Shown: one piece after another, positions 1 through 5,417 of the stretch
Position numbering within the stretch: the first letter of the stretch is position 1
Layout of the letters: each line of letters begins with the position of its first letter
Source: Betaproteobacteria bacterium
GTDB lineage: Bacteria; Pseudomonadota; Gammaproteobacteria; Burkholderiales; Casimicrobiaceae
NCBI GenBank assembly: GCA_025355395.1
Contig: JANXZT010000068.1
Location: 1-5,678, forward strand
DNA length: 5,678 nucleotides
Reading direction: 5' to 3'
Position numbers and translations under genes: made by a program
Notes under the pieces: model-generated
The model's database searches: none
Told to the model about the DNA's origin: nothing
Seen by the model: only the letters and a program-made list of their open reading frames with translations

Positions 1-45
1 GACCCGATCCCGGCACCGATTCGGCGCCCTCCCATGCGCGACTGC

Positions 46-519
46 TCAGGATCTCGGAATCAGGTGCTGGTGGCCCTGGTGATGATGGTGGTACCCCGGC
101 ACGCGATGCGCGTCGCCGGGCTTTACTGTGATGAGGTTGACTTGCGTGTGCCGCACGCCGCGCTCCGCCTGGGTCTTGGCCGCGAACGCGCGCACCACTG
201 CCGATGGGCCCTTCAGCACCACCGTTTCGAGGCAATGCTCGTGGTCAAGGTGCACATGCATGCTGGCGACCACTAGATCGTGCTGCGCGTGCTGCGACTC
301 GGTCAGGCGCTCGGAAAGGTCGCGGGCGTGATGGTTGTACACATACGAAAGGCTCGCCACGCAATGCGACTGGGGATCGTCGGCGAGGCGCTGGGCTTCG
401 ACCTCCCGCCGCAAGAGATCGCGCATCGCCTCCGACCGGCTGGTGTAGCCGCGGGCTGCGATTAGCGCGTCGAAACCCTTGGCGAGCCCTTCGTCAATCG
501 ACATCGTTATGCGTTCCAT
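46..519 (-). CDS. nikR: Nickel-responsive transcriptional regulator NikR
   Basis: Predicted cytoplasmic Ni(II)-sensing repressor. In studied bacteria NikR tetramers bind operator DNA when nickel is bound and shut down nickel uptake. The N-terminus (about residues 1-45, MERITMSIDEGLAKGFDALI, then GYTSRSEAMRDLLR) is a ribbon-helix-helix DNA-binding domain. The rest is the ACT-like metal domain with the motif HDLVVASMHVHLDHEHCLE. All four ligands of the high-affinity site are present: H77, H88, H90 and C96, matching E. coli H76, H87, H89 and C95. At 157 aa it is longer than E. coli NikR (133 aa); the excess is a C-terminal tail with H144-H147, H150 and H152. Two adjacent ATGs exist (522 and 519). 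I chose 519 because it lies 6 nt from AGGAG (only 3 nt for 522) and aligns with the E. coli start. It is divergent from modABC. No nickel transporter or hydrogenase gene is in view, so its targets are unknown. Confidence 0.94.
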   Translation of the reverse strand: MERITMSIDEGLAKGFDALIAARGYTSRSEAMRDLLRREVEAQRLADDPQSHCVASLSYVYNHHARDLSERLTESQHAQHDLVVASMHVHLDHEHCLETVVLKGPSAVVRAFAAKTQAERGVRHTQVNLITVKPGDAHRVPGYHHHHQGHQHLIPRS

Positions 520-525
520 CATGCG

Positions 526-530
526 CTCCT
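526..530 (-). promoter_or_regulatory. Shine-Dalgarno of nikR
   Basis: AGGAG on the minus strand lies 6 nt before the ATG at 519 and 3 nt before the ATG at 522. The spacing favours the inner ATG as the nikR start. Confidence 0.6.
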
Positions 531-548
531 GAAGGCCGGCAGTTATCG

Positions 549-554
549 ATTATA
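549..554 (-). promoter_or_regulatory. Candidate -10 box for nikR
   Basis: A perfect TATAAT on the minus strand, inside CTTATAATCGATAA, lies 29 nt upstream of the nikR start in an otherwise GC-rich stretch. No good -35 hexamer is found 16-18 nt upstream (the sequence there is GC-rich), so the promoter would need an activator or be weak. The imperfect dyad TTAT-N5-ATAA (543-555) around the box could be an operator half, but it does not match the E. coli NikR site (GTATGA-N16-TCATAC). Confidence 0.35.
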
Positions 555-720
555 AGACCGGGTGCGTCGCGCCTGGCGGCCGCGCCCGGGTAGGCTATAG
601 TCGCCGCGAGTCATCCTTGGCGCGATTGCGCGCTCGAATCTATTGATGATTACCGAAATGAGCGACAGTTGCTGCAAGACTCCCGTCGTTTCCACGGCGG
701 CGTCGCCGCGCTGCGGCAAC

Positions 721-780
721 CCCAGCGTCTTTCGACGCACGCCACTGGGTTCCCGCCTGCGCGGGGACGACGGTATCCGG
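721..780. repeat. Structured intergenic repeat upstream of modA
   Basis: The nikR-modA intergenic region (520-815) has no credible gene. Its modA-proximal part carries CCCGC-CTGC-GCGGG (752-765), between CCACTGGGTT and GACGACGGTATCCGG. This layout resembles the short dispersed 'sequence with CCCGC(N)GCGGG core, then GACGGTATCC' repeats common between genes in beta- and gammaproteobacteria. Just before it is a second hairpin with CCCAG (721-725)/CTGGG (745-749) outer arms and GCGTC (725-729)/GACGC (734-738) inner arms. The repeat may begin further upstream: GATTACCGAAA (648-658) and TTTCGTAATC (799-808) are near inverse copies flanking the whole block. Family assignment is from memory of the motif; the hairpins are seen directly. 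Confidence 0.6.
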
Positions 781-815
781 ATTTCCTGCGTCACGTTCTT
801 TCGTAATCCTCAGTA

Positions 816-1580
816 ATGCGCCTGCCTCCATTGGTCATCGCACTGCTGTTGACGGCACTCCCGGTGGGCGCCACCGACGTGCCGAACATCGCCGCGGCAT
901 CGGACCTGCAATTGGTGTTGCCGGAGATTGCGAGTGCCTTCACCCGGGACACCGGTGCAGCGGTCAAGCTTGTGTTCGGCTCTTCCGGGAATTTTCGCCG
1001 GCAGATCGCGGAGGGTGCGCCTTTCGAGCTGTTCCTGTCGGCCGACGAGGGTTATGTGCGCGCGTTATACGACGAAGGCAAGGCGCGCGACGAAGGGGTG
1101 CTCTATGCGGTGGGCCGGATCGCCGTGGTGTCGAGCATTGATTCACTGCTCGTTCCCGATGCGGCCCTTGACCATCTCGCATCCGCTCTGGCGGCAGGGC
1201 AGGTCAAGCGTTTCGCCATCGCCAATCCGGATCACGCGCCGTATGGCCGCGCAGCGCAGCAGGCACTCACGCACGCCGGGCTGTGGGATGCCGTCAAGCC
1301 CAAGCTGGTCCTCGGTGAAAACGTGGCGCAGGCCGCGCAATTTGCGACCTCGGGCAGCGCGCAGGGCGGCATTATTTCCTATGCCCACGCGCTCGCACTG
1401 GCGATGCGCACGCGCGTGCGTTATGCGCTCATCCCCGCGGAGTGGCATGCACCTCTGCGGCAACGCATGGTGCTCATGAAAAACGCCGGCACGACCGCGC
1501 ACGCGTTTTACCGCTACCTGCAGGGAGACTTCGCGCGCGCGGTGCTCGCGCGGCATGGCTTTGCGATGCCGGCGCCCTAA
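816..1580 (+). CDS. modA: Molybdate ABC transporter, periplasmic substrate-binding protein
   Basis: A 254-aa secreted binding protein that would capture molybdate (perhaps tungstate) in the periplasm and deliver it to ModBC. Residues 1-19 form a signal peptide (MRLPPLVIALLLTALPVGA, cleavage near A19-T20) without a lipobox cysteine. The mature part has the ModA hallmarks in order: AAASDLQLVLPEIASAF (26-42, with the oxyanion-binding Ser S29), FGSSGNFRRQI (54-64, second Ser at S56/S57), GAPFELFLSAD (67-77), NPDHAPYGRAAQQAL (137-151), ENVAQAAQFATSGSAQGGII (168-187) and RQRMVLMKNA (215-224). Length fits the family. The ATG at 816 is the only ATG after an in-frame TAA at 804, but it lacks a clear Shine-Dalgarno. 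It is first in the modABC order, yet separated from modB by a 285-bp repeat element. Molybdate against tungstate specificity cannot be read from the sequence. Confidence 0.94.
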   Translation: MRLPPLVIALLLTALPVGATDVPNIAAASDLQLVLPEIASAFTRDTGAAVKLVFGSSGNFRRQIAEGAPFELFLSADEGYVRALYDEGKARDEGVLYAVGRIAVVSSIDSLLVPDAALDHLASALAAGQVKRFAIANPDHAPYGRAAQQALTHAGLWDAVKPKLVLGENVAQAAQFATSGSAQGGIISYAHALALAMRTRVRYALIPAEWHAPLRQRMVLMKNAGTTAHAFYRYLQGDFARAVLARHGFAMPAP

Positions 1581-1865
1581 GGAACCTCTGAATAAGTCCC
1601 GCACGACTGCGCTGCAGGGCCAAATGCGGATGATTGCGACCCGCGCGACGACGGTCGTAGTCAAACTACGATGCCGAGGAGCGCGGGGAAGCAAGCGCCG
1701 CATTTGGCAGCAGCCCGGAGGGACGGTGGGGTTTCGGGCGGCTGGCTTTGTCGCGACGCTTGGCACCGGGAACCACCCTTCGCTTCGCGCCGCCTCATTG
1801 GCAACCGAGGCCATCCATCCCGAAACCCCACCGTCGCAATCGCGCGCGACTTGTTCAGAGGTTCC
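1581..1865. repeat. 285-bp palindromic MITE-like element between modA and modB
   Basis: The two ends are inverted copies. GGAACCTCTGAATAAGTC (1581-1598) mirrors GACTTGTTCAGAGGTTCC (1848-1865) at 17 of 18 positions, and similarity continues to about 31 bp (1581-1611 with 1835-1865, 27 of 31). Inside are two further arms: GCCAAATGCGG (1619-1629)/CCGCATTTGGC (1698-1708), capped by TCGTAG-TCAAA-CTACGA (1655-1671), and a perfect 17-bp pair GACGGTGGGGTTTCGGG (1722-1738)/CCCGAAACCCCACCGTC (1819-1835). It could therefore fold as one outer stem with two hairpins. No transposase or credible ORF lies inside, so it looks like a non-autonomous mobile repeat. Clear target-site duplications are not visible. 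The left end starts at the base after the modA stop; the right end stops 5 bases before the modB ATG. Reading frames running across it are probably spurious. Confidence 0.8.
1857..1861 (+). promoter_or_regulatory. Apparent Shine-Dalgarno of modB, inside the element end
   Basis: AGAGG lies 9 nt before the modB ATG (1871). These five bases belong to the right terminal inverted repeat of the element at 1581-1865, so the element appears to supply or replace the ribosome-binding site. The mirrored left end would tend to pair with this site in the modABC transcript. Confidence 0.5.
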
Positions 1866-1870
1866 CTGAC

Positions 1871-2536
1871 ATGGACTGGTCCGCCTTTGCCCTTTCCCTC
1901 GAGCTCGCCGGCTGGACCGCGCTGCTTCTGGGGCCCATCGGCATCCTGGCCGGCCGCGCCCTCGCGTGGCATCGATTCCGCGGGCAGGCGTTGGTCGAAG
2001 CGCTGCTTGCGCTGCCGTTGGTGCTGCCGCCTACTGTGCTCGGGTTTTACCTGCTGCTCGCGTTCGGCGCGAGCTCGCCTTTTGAACGGTGGTATCAATG
2101 GCTGACCGGACGCCCGTTGGTTTTCACGTTTTCGGGCCTGGTGCTGGCATCGCTCATCATCAACCTGCCCTTCGCGATTCAACCGATGCAACGGGCGTTC
2201 GAGGCGATTTCCACCGACGTGCGCGATGCCGCCGCGTGCTGCGGCATGCGTCCGTGGCGAATTTTCACCCGGGTGGAGCTGCCACTCGCATGGCCGGGCA
2301 TCGCCTCGGCACTCGTGCTCACGTTTGCGCACACGCTGGGTGAGTTCGGCGTGGTGCTGATGGTCGGCGGCAACATCCCGGGTGAGACACGCACCATCGC
2401 GGTCGCCATCTACGATCGCGTGCAGGCGTTCGATGACCACGGCGCCGGTGTCATGTCCGCGACCTTGCTGGGCATCTCCCTGGTGGCGATCCTGATGGTT
2501 TACGCCACGACCGGCTGGCGCGTTCGCCGGCTGTGA
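1871..2536 (+). CDS. modB: Molybdate ABC transporter permease
   Basis: A 221-aa inner-membrane permease; two copies would form the molybdate channel, docking ModA outside and ModC inside. About five membrane segments are visible (near residues 6-28, 41-65, 85-103, 145-165 and 195-215). Family hallmarks are LPLVLPPTVLGFYLL (49-63), the EAA coupling loop DAAACCGMRPWRIFTRVELP (119-138, with G125 and the terminal LP) that contacts ModC, and GEFGVVLMVGGNIPGETRT (157-174). Length is normal for ModB. The frame stays open upstream to an ATG at 1748, but those extra 41 residues would come from the repeat element and do not look like ModB. The ATG at 1871 gives MDWSAF, which flows into the first membrane segment, and has AGAGG 9 nt upstream. 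It ends 1 nt before modC, indicating translational coupling. Confidence 0.95.
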   Translation: MDWSAFALSLELAGWTALLLGPIGILAGRALAWHRFRGQALVEALLALPLVLPPTVLGFYLLLAFGASSPFERWYQWLTGRPLVFTFSGLVLASLIINLPFAIQPMQRAFEAISTDVRDAAACCGMRPWRIFTRVELPLAWPGIASALVLTFAHTLGEFGVVLMVGGNIPGETRTIAVAIYDRVQAFDDHGAGVMSATLLGISLVAILMVYATTGWRVRRL

Positions 2537-2537
2537 C

Positions 2538-3713
2538 ATGAATTTTCAGGGACTCGAAGTCGAGCTCGCGCAAGAGCGACCCATTCCGCTGCGCGCGACG
2601 TTTCGCTGCGACCCTGGTCGCGTGCTGGCGCTGGTCGGCCCGTCCGGCAGCGGCAAGACCACTGTGCTGCGCGCGATTGCCGGACTTTATCAGCCGGCGC
2701 ATGGCCGCGTGCTCTGCCACGGTGCCACCTGGCTCGATACGGCCCGCGGCATCGCACAGAGCGCGCAGCGCCGGCAGGTCGGCTTCGTGTTTCAGAACTA
2801 TGCCCTCTTCCCCCATCTTTCCGCCGTGGCGAATATCATTGCAGCAATGACGCACGTGCCGGAGGCGCAACGCGCCGATCGCGCGCGCTCGCTATTAAGC
2901 CGTGTCCACCTCGATGGGCTTGAGGATCGGCGGCCGGCGGAGCTTTCGGGCGGCCAGCAACAACGCGTCGCGGTGGCGCGGGCGCTCGCGCGCGATCCGG
3001 CGGTGCTGCTCCTGGACGAGCCGTTTGCAGCGGTCGACCGCGTGACGCGGCGCAAGCTCTACCTCGAGCTCGCGGAGATGCGGAGGGAATTGCAGATGCC
3101 GGTGGTGCTGGTGACGCACGACCTCGATGAAGCGGCAATGCTCGCCGACGAAATGTGCATCCTGCATCACGGCGCCACCTTGCAGACGGGCGCACCCTTC
3201 ACGGTGATGACGCGGCCGGCCAGCATGCTGGTCGCCCGCCTGGTCGATCTCAAGAACATCTTCGAGGCGCGCGTGGCCGCTCATTCGGACGAGACCGCGC
3301 TGACCATGATCGACTGGGAGGGCGTGCGGCTGGAGGTAGGTCATGCGCCTTCGTTGGTCGCCGGCAGCCGCGTTGCGTGGGCGATTCCTGCCGACGGCGT
3401 GATCGTGCATCGCCGTGATCGTCCTTCCAGGGGCGAGCACGAGAACCCGCTCCATGGCGTCATTGCCGAATTCGTCTCACTCGGGGCGCAGGCCGAGCTC
3501 ACGATTCATGTCAATGGCAAGGCCGACATGGCGCTGCACACCACGCTATCGACGCACGTCGCCGACCGCAACCGGCTCACGAAGGGAGAGCCTATTGGTG
3601 TTTCGCTCCTGGCGAGCGCCATTCACCTCATGCCGCCGCCGGAAGTTCCGGGGGAGCGTGGTTCGGAATGCGTCGACGATTCGGCCAGAAAACGTTTCGG
3701 AAGCGCGCCATAA
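2538..3713 (+). CDS. modC: Molybdate ABC transporter ATP-binding protein with TOBE domain
   Basis: A 391-aa cytoplasmic ATPase that would power ModB. ABC motifs appear in order: Walker A GPSGSGKTT (34-42, K40), Q-loop Q86 in FVFQNYALFPHLS, signature LSGGQQQR (136-143), Walker B LLLDEP (157-162, D160 and catalytic E161), D-loop AAVD (164-167) and switch H194 in VTHDLDEA. After the nucleotide-binding domain (to about 235), residues 302-365 (NPLHGVIAEFVSLGAQAEL onward) look like a TOBE/Mop domain, which in this family binds oxyanion and can inhibit transport. A 26-residue hydrophilic tail follows. The start lies 1 nt after the modB stop and has no strong Shine-Dalgarno, so translation is probably coupled. 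CysA- or PotA-like ATPases share this layout; the modA and modB neighbours decide for ModC. The stop codon overlaps the A-run that serves the opposite gene's terminator. Confidence 0.94.
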   Translation: MNFQGLEVELAQERPIPLRATFRCDPGRVLALVGPSGSGKTTVLRAIAGLYQPAHGRVLCHGATWLDTARGIAQSAQRRQVGFVFQNYALFPHLSAVANIIAAMTHVPEAQRADRARSLLSRVHLDGLEDRRPAELSGGQQQRVAVARALARDPAVLLLDEPFAAVDRVTRRKLYLELAEMRRELQMPVVLVTHDLDEAAMLADEMCILHHGATLQTGAPFTVMTRPASMLVARLVDLKNIFEARVAAHSDETALTMIDWEGVRLEVGHAPSLVAGSRVAWAIPADGVIVHRRDRPSRGEHENPLHGVIAEFVSLGAQAELTIHVNGKADMALHTTLSTHVADRNRLTKGEPIGVSLLASAIHLMPPPEVPGERGSECVDDSARKRFGSAP

Positions 3714-3750
3714 AAAGCGCCGCGACCCCCGTAATGGCGGGCCGCGGCGG
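3711..3750 (-). terminator. Intrinsic terminator of the DUF4331 gene
   Basis: Read on the minus strand, a GC-rich hairpin is followed directly by GCTTTTTA. The stem is CGCCGCG (3718-3724) with CGCGGCG (3743-3749), with an inner CCCG (3728-3731)/CGGG (3738-3741) pair. The T-run corresponds to the five A's at 3712-3716. It begins 27 bases past the stop codon of the DUF4331 gene. On the plus strand no U-run follows the hairpin, so it is unlikely to be an efficient intrinsic terminator for modC. Confidence 0.72.
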
Positions 3751-3776
3751 ATGTTACCGATGACCTCGAACGGTGT

Positions 3777-5324
3777 TCAGTTGCGCTTGGCCTTGATCGC
3801 ATCGTCGGAATTGGGCGATCCAGCCAATGGCGCACGCAGGAACGGGAAGTCTTCGGCGAAATAGCCGTCGTAGATGTAGGCCCCGTCGGTGTACCTGAGC
3901 GCGCCGGCCGGAGCGTCGGCCGGTTTGCAACCCCCAAGGTTCAGCGTGCACAACACGCCCATCGCAACGCGCAGCTCGATATCGACCACGTCATCGCCGG
4001 GGCGCCTGCCGTTGGGGAAGCCGGCATTGTCGCCGCCGAGCACCCCCAGTCGGTTCTGCTTGCCCTTTGCCGTCGGCGGAATCGCCGTGTTGAGCCGCAA
4101 CTGCTCCGACACCACCACGTTGGCTGGCTTGTTCAGGCCGTCCACGCCCGTGAGGAACGCCGCCACCAAGTCCGTGCGGGGGAAGTTCGTGGGTGCCTTC
4201 ACCCCAGCGCTGCCGAACAGTATCTCGAGCAGAGCCGGGAGCGTGGGGTTGGTGACGTAATCGGCAAACTGTCCGTCGTCCTTGGGCTCGCTGGCATTGA
4301 ACTTGTTCTTGTCCTTCAAGCCGATGACGACTTCGTTCACCAGCGGCGCGCCGAGTCGCGAGACCTGGACGAGCTCCCCACTTTGGGTGGTCGGATCGAG
4401 GCCGCTCGCGGTGGTTGCCGGCAGCAGTTGGTTCGCCGGCAAGCTGGCAGTGGTCCAGCCGCCAACGATGGTGCCCTTGCCTTCGGTGAGGCACGCGATC
4501 GGCACTTCCATGATGATGGCCGTCACGTTCTTGTCGGCGAGGCTGTCGACCGTCGCAAATTCTGCCTGGGGATTCAACTCGACCGCGGGGTATTTGATGT
4601 TCACGAGATCGAACGTCTCACCGAGGTTGACGACAAACGGATCCTTGCGCTGGCCGACGAACACGCGGCCGTTGCCGGAACAGCCGGGGATCGCGATGTC
4701 CCAGACGTGCTTGTTGGCATACGACAGGTAGCTCGAGATCGTTTTCTTGCCGATGTTGTCCACCGGCTTGTCGAATGTGGTGCCACCGGTGTTCCAGTTC
4801 ATTACTGCGGCCTTGGCGCCGGTGCGGCGGGGACCGTGGATGACGTCGACGGTGTACTTCTCGTGCACGTTGAGCGCCGGATCATTCGGCGCATTGACGT
4901 CCTTGGACCCGTTCTGGACCAGCGGAATGGAGACCTTCTTGCCGCCTACCGTCAGCTGGTTGTCGTCGTTGATGTTCTGGAACTTGAACTGGAAGGTAAT
5001 ATTTTCCCGCGCGCCGCCATCGTTCGAGACATGAATCTCGTATACAGCATTCGAATCGAGCTTGAAGTAATTCGGGCCGCCGTAGGGATCCTGCAAGGGC
5101 AGGTAATTGGCAACCATGACCACGTAGCCATCGCGACCCGGCTCGTAGCTGCGAAACATGTAGAAATCGGTTCCATCCACCTTCGGCATGCCCGCGATGA
5201 ACGGCGCCTCACGGTGGCTGGAAGCGTGGGACATCGGAGTCCAGGACGCCGCCAATGCGGCGGCAAGAACGGCCGGCGCCAGCAAGCGGCGCAGTCCGGG
5301 GGGGTTCAGGGTTGCGGTCGGCAT
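3777..5324 (-). CDS. Secreted DUF4331 domain-containing protein
   Basis: A 515-aa protein of the DUF4331 family, whose function is not known. Residues 1-34 look like a Sec signal peptide (RR at 12-13, hydrophobic LLAPAVLAAALAA, cleavage after SHA at A34), so it is probably periplasmic or exported. The mature protein opens with the family hallmark SSHREAPFIAGMPKVDGTDF (35-54) and YMFRSYEPG. The C-terminal hallmark is GFPNGRRPGDDVVDIELRV (435-453). Four cysteines remain in the mature chain (C215, C278, C459, C466); the last two are close and could form a disulfide. The open frame continues upstream to 5447, but the ATG at 5324 has GAGGAG at ideal spacing and begins a proper signal peptide, while the extra 41 residues would lie partly in a repeat. 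It is monocistronic here and convergent with modABC, with no visible functional link. Confidence 0.93.
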   Translation of the reverse strand: MPTATLNPPGLRRLLAPAVLAAALAASWTPMSHASSHREAPFIAGMPKVDGTDFYMFRSYEPGRDGYVVMVANYLPLQDPYGGPNYFKLDSNAVYEIHVSNDGGARENITFQFKFQNINDDNQLTVGGKKVSIPLVQNGSKDVNAPNDPALNVHEKYTVDVIHGPRRTGAKAAVMNWNTGGTTFDKPVDNIGKKTISSYLSYANKHVWDIAIPGCSGNGRVFVGQRKDPFVVNLGETFDLVNIKYPAVELNPQAEFATVDSLADKNVTAIIMEVPIACLTEGKGTIVGGWTTASLPANQLLPATTASGLDPTTQSGELVQVSRLGAPLVNEVVIGLKDKNKFNASEPKDDGQFADYVTNPTLPALLEILFGSAGVKAPTNFPRTDLVAAFLTGVDGLNKPANVVVSEQLRLNTAIPPTAKGKQNRLGVLGGDNAGFPNGRRPGDDVVDIELRVAMGVLCTLNLGGCKPADAPAGALRYTDGAYIYDGYFAEDFPFLRAPLAGSPNSDDAIKAKRN

Positions 5325-5330
5325 TGACTT

Positions 5331-5336
5331 CTCCTC
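5331..5336 (-). promoter_or_regulatory. Shine-Dalgarno of the DUF4331 gene
   Basis: GAGGAG on the minus strand with 6 nt (AAGTCA) to the ATG at 5324. This strong site fixes the start and excludes the longer frame beginning at 5447. No convincing -35/-10 pair is seen between here and the palindrome at 5418. Confidence 0.8.
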
Positions 5337-5417
5337 ACTTTTGCAAATAGCGGGTGACCCCGGCAACTGGCACCGTGGCCGAAAGCAGCCGGCGGCGCGC
5401 GCGGGCGTCCGGATTGG

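Noticed and set aside
12..28. Hairpin GGCACC-GATTC-GGCGCC downstream of nikR as a terminator
   Set aside because: The stem is only 6 bp with one G-U pair in the minus-strand RNA, and no T-run follows before the window edge.
520..815. NikR operator (GTATGA-N16-TCATAC) or ModE box between nikR and modA
   Set aside because: Neither consensus is present in recognisable form by eye. Only short, chance-level dyads such as TTAT-N5-ATAA and CTATAG are seen.
1748..1870. 41-residue N-terminal extension of modB
   Set aside because: It is encoded by the palindromic element, is Pro/Arg-rich and would precede a normal ModB N-terminus. The ATG at 1871 has a usable Shine-Dalgarno.
1661..2539. Long minus-strand open frame (292 codons) opposite modB and the repeat element, and a similar one at 1143-1814
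   Set aside because: Composition is rich in Arg, Gln and His with no recognisable domain, and it lies antisense to a clear modB (or modA). It is a by-product of high GC.
4383..5327. 314-codon plus-strand open frame antisense to the DUF4331 gene
   Set aside because: No domain pattern or start signal. The opposite strand has a complete, well-initiated DUF4331 protein with a signal peptide.
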